A stretch of 64,000 bases of DNA, taken from positions 1,364,001-1,428,000 of the forward strand of contig OY782500.1 of NCBI GenBank assembly GCA_963677885.1, read 5' to 3'. The position numbers and the translations under genes are program-made. The notes under the pieces are model-generated. The model searched no databases and was not told the origin of the DNA. It saw only the letters and a list, made by a program, of their open reading frames with translations. This DNA is from UBA1351 sp963677885. GTDB lineage: Bacteria > Bacillota > Clostridia > Lachnospirales > Vallitaleaceae. Positions 1 through 7,548 of the stretch are shown piece by piece. Numbering within the stretch: position 1 is the stretch's first letter; every line of letters starts with the position of its first letter.

Positions 1-36
1 ACCTTTTTTCTTAATAGTCTCCATAATACTCCTCAC

Positions 37-2355
37 TTAAGACAGTAACTTGGGCTCCTGGCCCTCATAATAAATCGTTAATTCATGAAGGGCTCTGGTA
101 CAGACGGTATAGAACAGTTGTCTTTCTCTTTCCGCATCATACCGGTATAGGTGGTCAGATACAACGTGTACGCTGTCAAACTCCAAACCTTTAGCCAGAT
201 AGGAGGGAATGACGATAATTCCGGTCTTATAGAGCTGTTCTTCATTATTGAGCAAGCCTATACTAAGGTCCCTAATTGACAGATGGGAAGATTCATGTTG
301 AACTTCCTGAATGTGTTCATACATTAAATTACAATGTTCTTTGGTCTTTCCAATAATCGCTATTGACCTAAGGCCGGATTGGGAAGCTTTAAGAACATTC
401 TCAAGAAGACATACTATATCATCAGTTGCCAATCCTTTAAACTTAACTAGTTCCGGCTCCTTACCATCTCTAAGGACGTTTTCTCCTGTAACAGAACTTG
501 GCAAAATCCGGCTGCAAAAATCACTGATTTCCTTGGTTGAACGATAGGTTTTGGTTAACCGAATATGTCTTGGTGCCTGGCCTAAGAAATCTTCAACCAT
601 ACCGTTGACCTTTGAGGATATATAGGGATGAATAGCCTGGTTGGGATCACCTAAAAGGGTATACTTACAGTGACCGAATATAAGGGCTATGATCTTATAA
701 TGGAGCAAGGTATAATCTTGGGCTTCATCGATAACCAGGTATTTAACCTTGTTCACTTCCTTAATGGTGTCCAATCTTCCCTTCATGTACATAAGGCAGA
801 GGGCATCTTCAAAGTCCAGCTTATTTCTGACCCTGGCAAGTCTCTGACTCTCAAGAAAATCATTATAGAGGGATAAAAGGTTTAAGGAAGTCATGGCCTT
901 GACTTTCTTATGAAGGGGTTTGAAAGACCTTTTCAGGTATTTGTAGACCTTTCGGTTTATATCAGCTTTGGTATAATACTCATCGGATTCAATTAAGGAT
1001 TTCTCATAGTTGTAAGCGACGATTTTCTTCATTTCCTTAATTCTTTCCATAAGACGGTTTCGAACCTGCTTCAGTCTGGAAGAACACTTGATGACGCCTA
1101 CACAATCTAAATAGCTCTCATACATTTCTTCTTTTGATAACAGCAAATGTTCTTTATAATAAAAATCCTCAAAATAATCCGTTCGCTTTTCGATTTGATG
1201 AATGTATGCATCAAATGCCTCGAAAAACTCCACCGACGATTTTCTGGTCATGGATTCAACCCTTGCCTTAAACTCCTCATCATGAACAGGAGACAAGAGA
1301 TATTCCATCTGATCATAATAGGATTCAATCTCTTCCCAGTAACACTTAAGAATCTGGTTTTGGGCAGGGTCCGGTCTTTCCGGATTCTCTTCCCCATCCT
1401 CTCTTGTTTCACCATAGACAAATTCATGGTCTTCATTGGAAACAGGAATATAAACACCAAGCTCAGACTGTATATACTCATTAAAGGTAATGGAATCCAC
1501 ATTCTGTTCACCCAGTTCAGGCAGAACATGGGAGATATAATCACTAAAAATATCATTCGGTGTAAAAATCAGAACGTCGGAACTCATAACAGTCTTACGG
1601 TTCCTATATAGAAGATAGGCTATCCGGTGAAGGGCAATGGATGTTTTTCCACTGCCGGCACTTCCGCTAACCACAAGGACATCCGCCTCTTCATCACGTA
1701 TGACCTGATTTTGTTCCTTTTGGATGGTGGTAATAATGGTCTTCATCTTATCATCCACACTTTTAGCCAGAGCTTCCTTTAGCATGTCATCCATAATGTT
1801 GACATTGGAATCAAAGGCGAATTTGATCTGGCCGTTGACGATCTTAAAATGCCGCTTATTGACCAACTCTCCCTTGATTTTCCCACCTGGTGCTTCATAG
1901 GAGACATCCCCTTTTTCGTAGTCATAAAAAATGGAACAGATCGGTGCCCGCCAGTCGTAAATAAGGTACTCAAAACCCTTGTTTTTAACCAAAGAGGAAG
2001 AACCGATATAGATTTCTTCCAGGTCCTCATCAGCTTCCTTGAAATCAATTTTGGCAAAATAAGCACTGGATGCCAGTTTGCTTAATTCTCTTACCCTTTG
2101 CTTCTGATAGTCCATAGCATTTTCTACATTTCTTCCCATGGATTGATACTGGTGCATAACGGCAGCACCTTCAAGATCAACTAAGGATTCTGTTTCAAAC
2201 TTAAACTCAGACATCATGTTCTTATTGATTTCTTTAAGGGATTCTCTCCCACTGACTACTTTATCTTTTGCTTCTTCCAGATCAGTGTGGATTTGGTCCA
2301 TAACCTCTGAAAGCCGCTTCTCTTCATATGCTAAAACCTGCTTATCTAAACTCAT
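37..2355 (-). CDS. helD: HelD-like RNA polymerase recycling ATPase (UvrD/Rep superfamily 1)
   Basis: A 772-residue superfamily 1 helicase-like protein with the HelD layout. It has a long N-terminal coiled-coil arm (about residues 1-100), a Walker A motif GSAGSGKTS at about 231-239, a Walker B/DEAQD box near 560, and a GLEFDSV motif near the C-terminus. HelD proteins bind RNA polymerase and use ATP to strip it from DNA and nucleic acid, recycling stalled enzyme. The length matches B. subtilis HelD (about 770 residues). The ATG start lies downstream of an AAGGAG with an unusually long spacer. The gene is transcribed divergently from lytS and has no operon partner here. True helicase function is less likely, because the N-terminal arm is typical of HelD. 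Confidence 0.88.
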   Translation of the reverse strand: MSLDKQVLAYEEKRLSEVMDQIHTDLEEAKDKVVSGRESLKEINKNMMSEFKFETESLVDLEGAAVMHQYQSMGRNVENAMDYQKQRVRELSKLASSAYFAKIDFKEADEDLEEIYIGSSSLVKNKGFEYLIYDWRAPICSIFYDYEKGDVSYEAPGGKIKGELVNKRHFKIVNGQIKFAFDSNVNIMDDMLKEALAKSVDDKMKTIITTIQKEQNQVIRDEEADVLVVSGSAGSGKTSIALHRIAYLLYRNRKTVMSSDVLIFTPNDIFSDYISHVLPELGEQNVDSITFNEYIQSELGVYIPVSNEDHEFVYGETREDGEENPERPDPAQNQILKCYWEEIESYYDQMEYLLSPVHDEEFKARVESMTRKSSVEFFEAFDAYIHQIEKRTDYFEDFYYKEHLLLSKEEMYESYLDCVGVIKCSSRLKQVRNRLMERIKEMKKIVAYNYEKSLIESDEYYTKADINRKVYKYLKRSFKPLHKKVKAMTSLNLLSLYNDFLESQRLARVRNKLDFEDALCLMYMKGRLDTIKEVNKVKYLVIDEAQDYTLLHYKIIALIFGHCKYTLLGDPNQAIHPYISSKVNGMVEDFLGQAPRHIRLTKTYRSTKEISDFCSRILPSSVTGENVLRDGKEPELVKFKGLATDDIVCLLENVLKASQSGLRSIAIIGKTKEHCNLMYEHIQEVQHESSHLSIRDLSIGLLNNEEQLYKTGIIVIPSYLAKGLEFDSVHVVSDHLYRYDAERERQLFYTVCTRALHELTIYYEGQEPKLLS

Positions 2356-2400
2356 ATAATCTAACTAACTCCTTGTAATAATCCAATACACAATTAGTTT

Positions 2401-2429
2401 ATTATACCACTTTCTAAGCCTAAACAAAA
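2401..2429 (-). promoter_or_regulatory. Candidate sigma-A promoter for helD
   Basis: On the minus strand a perfect TATAAT (plus 2401-2406) lies about 45 nt upstream of the helD start. A weak -35 (TTTTGT, plus 2424-2429) is 17 bp further up. Only the -10 element is convincing. Confidence 0.4.
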
Positions 2430-2442
2430 TCCTTAATTCTAT

Positions 2443-2450
2443 GCTATAAT
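2443..2450 (+). promoter_or_regulatory. Extended -10 promoter for lytS-lytT
   Basis: A TGCTATAAT sequence (TATAAT at 2445-2450) forms an extended -10 element about 58 nt upstream of the lytS start. No good -35 hexamer sits 17 bp upstream, as is common for extended -10 promoters. Confidence 0.5.
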
Positions 2451-2507
2451 GAAAAAATACATGGGCCTTTTATACGAAGGGGTCCTCTATATGTCTTGGA
2501 GGTTATG

Positions 2508-4202
2508 ATGTTACTGAACTTATTACAAAGCTTGTTTAACAAATTAGGCCTTATTGTTCTTTTTGCTTTTTTCCTCAGTCGTACAGGTTTCGTTAAAGGA
2601 TATTTAATCAAGGATAAGACTAAAATCACAGAAAAACTTGTTTTCTCTGTTATATTTGGTTTAATCGGTATTCTAGGTACTTATTCAGGTGTTCACGTCA
2701 ACGGTGCCATCGCTAATTCAAGGTCTGTTGGAGTCATAGTAGCCGGTCTTTTTGGCGGTCCCTTTGTTGGTATAGCGGCGGGGCTCATTGCAGGTATCCA
2801 CCGTATGCTCCTGCCTACTGGACGTTTTACGGCCATCGCCTGTGGATTATCCACTATTATTGGTGGTGCTATCTCCGGTTACTCAGCCTCATGGATTCGA
2901 AAACAAAAGAAAAAATACATCTCCGGCGCCCTCCTGACCATTGTCATCGAAGCTATCCAGATGATGATGATTATTCTAATAGCCAGACCCTTGAAAGATG
3001 CTGTTAACCTGGTTCAGATTATTTTCTTGCCTATGGCCTTTATTAATGCCTTCGGTACTGGTATTTTTATCCTCTTAATTGAACAAATCAGCCGAGAAAA
3101 CGAATTAAGGGCAGCTTCCAAGGCAAGTTTAGCCCTAAAAATCGCCACCAAAACCCTGCCTATTCTCCGCAAGGGTTTAAACAAAATCTCATCAGTCCAG
3201 GTTTGTCAGATTATCTTTGATAATACCGACATGGATGCTGTATCCATTACAAACCGTACAAAAATATTGGCCCATATTGGTACAGGCTCTGACCACCACC
3301 TCCAGGGTAAAGATATCCACACTAAGACAACCAAAGAGGCTCTTTCAACCGGGGAAACTGTCATTGCCGACAGTAAGGAAGACATCGAATGTTCAGACCC
3401 TAAATGTAAACTCCATTCCGCCGTGGTTGTTCCCCTAAAAATGAAAGACAATATTATCGGAACCCTAAAACTCTATAAAAAAAGCGTTGGAGCCATTACC
3501 CTTTCCGATGTGGAACTGGCCAAGGGCTTGGGATACCTTTTTTCTACCCAGGTGGAGTTAAGCCAGCTGACCTATCAGGAAGAACTGGCTACCAAGTCAG
3601 AGCTTAAGGCCTTACAGGCCCAGATACAGCCTCACTTCCTCTTTAATGCCCTCAATACGATTATTTCCTATTGCCGAACAGATGCTCTAAAAGCCCGAGA
3701 CCTATTGACCAAACTCAGCATCTATTTGCGAACCAGTTTCCAAACCAGTGAAGCTTTTATCCCCTTGGAAAAAGAATTGGAGCATGTTAAGAACTACCTG
3801 GATATTGAAGAAGCCAGATTTTCAGACCGGCTGGAAGTCAATTACTCCATTGATGAGACCATCTCTTGTGATGTACCACCCCTAATTCTTCAGCCATTGG
3901 TGGAAAATTCCGTTAAACACGGATTGTCACAAAAGTCTCTGGGAGGTCAAATCAATATTGAAGTCTTTAAGGAAGATCAAAATGTCAAAATAAAAGTATC
4001 TGACAATGGTTCCGGAATCGAGGACAAGCGCTTGAATCAGATTTCGTCTACGGCTTACCATTCAGGTGTTGGTTTATCCAATGTGATCAATCGGATCAAA
4101 TTTATTTATGAGACGGATATGCTTATACAATCAAGCAATGAAGGAACTTCTATTACCATTACCCTTCCAAAAGACAAACTTATCAAAGGAGGCAGCAACT
4201 AA
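2508..4202 (+). CDS. lytS: LytS/BtsS-type sensor histidine kinase
   Basis: A membrane histidine kinase of the LytS family, 564 residues. The N-terminal part (about 1-190) has several transmembrane segments of the 5TM-5TMR_LYT type. A GAF-like domain follows (about 205-345), then the His_kinase domain with the phospho-acceptor motif QPHFLFNALNT, and an HATPase domain with ENSVKHGL and DNGSGI. I chose the ATG at 2508 because GGAGG ends 5 nt before it. The ATG at 2505 and a TTG at 2496 are too close to or overlap that site. The stop overlaps the next ATG by one base, so lytT is translationally coupled. LytS/BtsS proteins sense extracellular pyruvate in several bacteria, and the CstA homologue just downstream fits that role (inference). 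Confidence 0.9.
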   Translation: MLLNLLQSLFNKLGLIVLFAFFLSRTGFVKGYLIKDKTKITEKLVFSVIFGLIGILGTYSGVHVNGAIANSRSVGVIVAGLFGGPFVGIAAGLIAGIHRMLLPTGRFTAIACGLSTIIGGAISGYSASWIRKQKKKYISGALLTIVIEAIQMMMIILIARPLKDAVNLVQIIFLPMAFINAFGTGIFILLIEQISRENELRAASKASLALKIATKTLPILRKGLNKISSVQVCQIIFDNTDMDAVSITNRTKILAHIGTGSDHHLQGKDIHTKTTKEALSTGETVIADSKEDIECSDPKCKLHSAVVVPLKMKDNIIGTLKLYKKSVGAITLSDVELAKGLGYLFSTQVELSQLTYQEELATKSELKALQAQIQPHFLFNALNTIISYCRTDALKARDLLTKLSIYLRTSFQTSEAFIPLEKELEHVKNYLDIEEARFSDRLEVNYSIDETISCDVPPLILQPLVENSVKHGLSQKSLGGQINIEVFKEDQNVKIKVSDNGSGIEDKRLNQISSTAYHSGVGLSNVINRIKFIYETDMLIQSSNEGTSITITLPKDKLIKGGSN

Positions 4203-4954
4203 TGCGAGTCATTATAGTAGACGATGAAATACCTGCTTTATCAGAGTTGGAATACCTTTTGGAATCCTATGATGATATGGAGATTGCAGCTACTTTCACT
4301 AATCCTAAAAAGGCCTTGGAATACATACTTCTTAACCAGGTAGATGCTTGCTTTCTGGATATTTCCATGCCCGAAATGGATGGATTTATGTTAGCTGAAG
4401 CCATTATCAAACTTAGACAGCCACCCTTAATTGTTTTTGCCACTGCCTATGATGAGTATGCCATCCAAGCCTTTGACATCAATGCTGTAGATTATCTACT
4501 TAAACCTGTTGCAGAGGACCGTCTGGAAAAGACCATTACAAGACTTCAAAAGTCCATGGATGAGCGGGTCACTAAAACAGATGCTCTTACTTCCATGCTC
4601 AAAAAACACCATAAGGAAAATAAGGCCAAGCGTTTACCCCTGTGGAAAAATGACCGGATTCACCTGATTAATACCAGGGATATTGACTATATCGAGACTA
4701 GGGATGGTCAAACCATGGTTGTCACCCTTAAAGATACCTTTATCACGACAGATCCTTTAAATCATTACGAGGAAATTCTTGGCAGTGAGCATTTTTTCAG
4801 ATGTCACCGCAGTTTTATTATTCAGCTGGATAACATTACTCAAGTGATTCCCTGGTTTAACAACACCTATGTTGTCAAGGTCGGAAGCCATCAGGACCAG
4901 ATTCCAATTAGCCGTCGTAATCTTAAAGCCTTCAAAGAACTTCTCAATTTATGA
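4202..4954 (+). CDS. lytT: LytTR-type response regulator
   Basis: A 250-residue response regulator. The N-terminal receiver domain has the acidic pocket (VDDE), the phospho-acceptor Asp in CFLDISMPEMDG (about residue 56) and the late Lys in YLLKP. The C-terminal LytTR DNA-binding domain (about 145-250) includes the conserved FFRCHRSFIIQ segment. It partners the kinase encoded immediately upstream, with TAATG overlap. LytTR regulators bind paired short repeats upstream of activated promoters. The likely target is the cstA-type gene downstream, whose -10 box is good but whose -35 is poor. A perfect terminator follows this gene, so cstA is transcribed separately. Confidence 0.9.
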   Translation: MRVIIVDDEIPALSELEYLLESYDDMEIAATFTNPKKALEYILLNQVDACFLDISMPEMDGFMLAEAIIKLRQPPLIVFATAYDEYAIQAFDINAVDYLLKPVAEDRLEKTITRLQKSMDERVTKTDALTSMLKKHHKENKAKRLPLWKNDRIHLINTRDIDYIETRDGQTMVVTLKDTFITTDPLNHYEEILGSEHFFRCHRSFIIQLDNITQVIPWFNNTYVVKVGSHQDQIPISRRNLKAFKELLNL

Positions 4955-4980
4955 TCTAACCAAATAGCATGTATCCGTTT

Positions 4981-5011
4981 AGCTGAACATTCATACCGTT
5001 CAGCTTTTTTA
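4981..5011 (+). terminator. Rho-independent terminator of lytST
   Basis: A perfect 8-bp stem AGCTGAAC/GTTCAGCT (4981-4988 and 4998-5005) with a 9-nt loop is followed by TTTTTT. It lies 27 nt after the lytT stop and separates lytST from cstA. Confidence 0.9.
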
Positions 5012-5057
5012 TGCTGGCATTTATCTTCCAAGTGACCTTAAACATGAAACAAAGACT

Positions 5058-5247
5058 TATAATATTCCTACACGAACCGGTTGGGTCAGGGGTAAATGGA
5101 TTATAAGACCATCCGGTTGAAACCAGGTCTAAAAGACCGTCAACCTATATAAGCTGATTATAACCTTGGTTATGGGACGCTTATACATTCTGGTCTGGTC
5201 GTAAATCTAAGGATTTACTGATCGACTATGCATCCTAGGAGGGAATT
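5058..5247 (+). promoter_or_regulatory. cstA promoter and structured 5' leader
   Basis: A perfect TATAAT at 5058-5063 lacks a good -35, which suggests activator dependence. A GGCATTTAT motif at 5016-5024, similar to the published target of the E. coli LytTR regulator YpdB, lies just upstream. The predicted transcript has about 178 nt before the ATG. It can fold into four successive hairpins: 5077-5116 (CCGG and GGTC/GACC arms), 5115-5145 (GGTTGA/TCAACC with inner GGTCT/AGACC), 5151-5182 (AAGC/GCTT with inner ATAACC/GGTTAT) and 5197-5223 (GTAAATC/GATTTAC). The first two share bases and may be alternatives. The AGGAGGG ribosome binding site at 5237-5243 is left free. I do not recognise a known riboswitch class. 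Confidence 0.5.
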
Positions 5248-6660
5248 ATGGTATCATTTTTTATTTGTATTGTTGCTTTAATTTTGGGGTATGTATTCTA
5301 TGGGCGTTTTGTTGAAAAAGTTTTTGGTGTTGATGAGGCAAAAGAAACACCGGCCTACTCTATGAATGATGGCGTAGACTATATGCCACTTGACTGGAAA
5401 CGTGGTTTCCTCATTCAGTTTTTAAACATTGCAGGTCTTGGGCCGATTTTTGGTGCTGTAGCCGGAGCCTACTGGGGCTCAGCAGCTTTTTTATGGATAG
5501 TCCTTGGCTGCGTGTTTGCAGGAGCTACTCATGACTTTTTTGCAGGTATGTTGTCAGTTAGACATGGTGGCGAAACCGTAGCTGAGATTATTGGAAGATA
5601 TCTAGGTACTACTGCAAAAAATGCCATGCGAATCTTCTCAGTTGTTCTCCTCGTTCTGGTAGGCGTTGTATTTGTAAACGGTCCTGCCGGAATTCTTGAG
5701 AATATGACCGGCTTCCCACGTATGGCTTGGGTTGGCTTCATCATCGTCTACTATATGCTTGCTACGGTATTACCTATAGATAAGATTATAGGTAAAATCT
5801 ATCCGGTTTTTGGTGCCGTCCTTCTTATAATGGGCTTTGGTATTATTATTGGTATCTTTGCAAAAGGCTATACCATTCCGGAAATCTCATTAACGAACTT
5901 GCATCCAGGCGGCAAGGCAATCTTCCCTTATCTTTTCATCACCATCGCCTGTGGAGCTATTTCCGGATTCCACGCAACTCAATCACCCATTATGGCCAGA
6001 TGTTTACCTAACGAAAAGCTTGGCCGTCGAATTTTCTACGGGTCTATGATTGCAGAAGGTGTTATAGCCATGATTTGGGCTGCTGCTGCCATTGCCTACT
6101 TCGGTGATACTGTCACCCTTTCAGAAGCCGGATCTGCCGCAGTTGTTGTTAACACCATCAGTGTTTCTGTCCTTGGTACCTTTGGAGGTTTCCTTGCCCT
6201 TCTCGGAGTTGTTGCCTGTCCAATCACCTCCGGTGACACCGCTTTTAGAAGTGCCAGACTGGCCATCGCTGATGCGATTAATCTGAAACAAGGCAAAATA
6301 GGCAACCGCTTCATGGTGGCAATTCCTCTTTTTGCCATCGGTACTGCGCTTTGCTTTATTGACTTTGGTATCATCTGGAGATATTTTGCATGGTCCAACC
6401 AAACCTTGGCAATGATGATGTTATGGGCAGCTTCATCTTACTTGATGAAACACAATAAGTTCCACTGGATTACCTCCTTGCCTGCAGCCTTTATGACTTC
6501 AGTAACCACAACCTATATCCTCATTGCACCAGAAGGCTTTAAAATTGCACCAAGCATCGCCTATCCAATTGGCATTGCCTTTGGTATTGTCACATTTGCC
6601 TTCTTCCTTTACAAGGTTATGCAAAGCAAAAAATTTAGACCTGCTGTTGATGCAGCATAA
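5248..6660 (+). CDS. cstA: CstA-family transporter (probable pyruvate/proton symporter)
   Basis: A 470-residue polytopic membrane protein of the CstA family, the short form usual in Clostridia (E. coli CstA and BtsT are about 700 residues). Family landmarks are the N-terminal YGRFVEKVFGVD, the GPIFGAVAGAYWGS segment, the HDFFAGMLSVRHGG loop and GFHATQSPIMARC in the middle. About a dozen hydrophobic segments span the length. CstA/BtsT proteins import pyruvate, and some members have been linked to peptides. The lytST genes upstream support pyruvate, since BtsSR controls btsT in E. coli. The ATG follows AGGAGGG with a short spacer. Confidence 0.88.
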   Translation: MVSFFICIVALILGYVFYGRFVEKVFGVDEAKETPAYSMNDGVDYMPLDWKRGFLIQFLNIAGLGPIFGAVAGAYWGSAAFLWIVLGCVFAGATHDFFAGMLSVRHGGETVAEIIGRYLGTTAKNAMRIFSVVLLVLVGVVFVNGPAGILENMTGFPRMAWVGFIIVYYMLATVLPIDKIIGKIYPVFGAVLLIMGFGIIIGIFAKGYTIPEISLTNLHPGGKAIFPYLFITIACGAISGFHATQSPIMARCLPNEKLGRRIFYGSMIAEGVIAMIWAAAAIAYFGDTVTLSEAGSAAVVVNTISVSVLGTFGGFLALLGVVACPITSGDTAFRSARLAIADAINLKQGKIGNRFMVAIPLFAIGTALCFIDFGIIWRYFAWSNQTLAMMMLWAASSYLMKHNKFHWITSLPAAFMTSVTTTYILIAPEGFKIAPSIAYPIGIAFGIVTFAFFLYKVMQSKKFRPAVDAA

Positions 6661-6696
6661 AAAATCACCTTGATTAATCATAACAAATAAATTCTA

Positions 6697-6737
6697 AAAA
6701 GAAGTGCTGGTAGGCCTTAGCTTGCAGCACTTCTTTT
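6697..6737. terminator. Bidirectional terminator between cstA and the DUF218 gene
   Basis: A 13-bp perfect stem (6697-6709 and 6725-6737; AAAAGAAGTGCTG with its complement) lies between the convergent ends of cstA and the minus-strand DUF218 gene. Its T-rich arms serve as U-tracts on both strands. Confidence 0.75.
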
Positions 6738-6807
6738 GTATTCTTTTATTAGTTCTTATATGCCTTCTTTTATACTTTCAACAAATATATTTTGTAAGCT
6801 TTTCTCT

Positions 6808-7548
6808 TTAATAGGATTGAAAGACCATATAGATAACACCGAAGAACTCCCTCAAATAATAATTAGGGAGAAGCAGGGGAAATGATTCTGCTCCCAGGCC
6901 ACCAAAATCATAGCCCTTTTTCCAGCCAATCATCTGTGCCCTAAGTATGTGAAAACGGTTGGTTACAACAGCCACCTTCATCCGATTACTGCCACTTGTC
7001 TCATGATGACTCAAAATTTTCTCCATTGAGAAGTCTATGTTTTCTATAGTAGACGTGGACGCATCCTCCAAAATCAGTCTGGATTCTTCAATACCCTTAC
7101 CAGTCAGATACCGTCTCATGGCTTCAGCTTCACTAATACCTTCATCCGGCCCTTGACCACCGGACAAAACCGCTACCGTCTGTGGATGCTCTTCTAAATA
7201 GGCCAACCCTTTTTCCGCCCGCTTTCGCAGAGAAACACTCATATTCTCACCGTTCACCTTGGCACCGAGAATGATGAGATAATCCTGTTCTTGGTTGGAA
7301 ACTTCCTTAAATCCAGCATAGATAATCATACCTTCAACAATAACCAGGGTCATAATTCCTATAATAAGACCGCCTTTTAGAATGGATTTAGACATAAACC
7401 AGGTAAAGGTCTTTTCAAAAGACATGAAAGCTGAAAAGCCCATTAAACCTATCCATACCGGCAACATTCCTGCTGTAAAGTGAAAAACAGTTAAATATAA
7501 TATGTAGAGCCCTATAAGAGGTAGGGCCAATCTAAAGACATGTATCAC
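6808..7548 (-). CDS. DUF218 (YdcF/SanA-like) membrane-anchored protein
   Basis: A 246-residue protein. The N-terminal third has about three hydrophobic segments. The rest is a DUF218 domain with LIILGAKV, VLSGGQGPDEGISEAEAM and EDASTSTIENIDFS, followed by the VVTNRFHILRA segment. DUF218 proteins are a Rossmann-like family of uncertain biochemistry, often tied to envelope integrity (SanA, YdcF, ElyC). The start is a GTG that overlaps the stop of the upstream histidine kinase gene as GTGA, so the two are translationally coupled and may act together at the cell surface. I cannot assign a substrate. Confidence 0.82.
   Translation of the reverse strand: MIHVFRLALPLIGLYILYLTVFHFTAGMLPVWIGLMGFSAFMSFEKTFTWFMSKSILKGGLIIGIMTLVIVEGMIIYAGFKEVSNQEQDYLIILGAKVNGENMSVSLRKRAEKGLAYLEEHPQTVAVLSGGQGPDEGISEAEAMRRYLTGKGIEESRLILEDASTSTIENIDFSMEKILSHHETSGSNRMKVAVVTNRFHILRAQMIGWKKGYDFGGLGAESFPLLLPNYYLREFFGVIYMVFQSY

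Noticed and set aside
311..2085. Several plus-strand open frames of 60-154 codons opposite helD
   Set aside because: They lie wholly antisense to a well-supported 772-residue ATPase, have no ribosome binding sites and show no recognisable domains.
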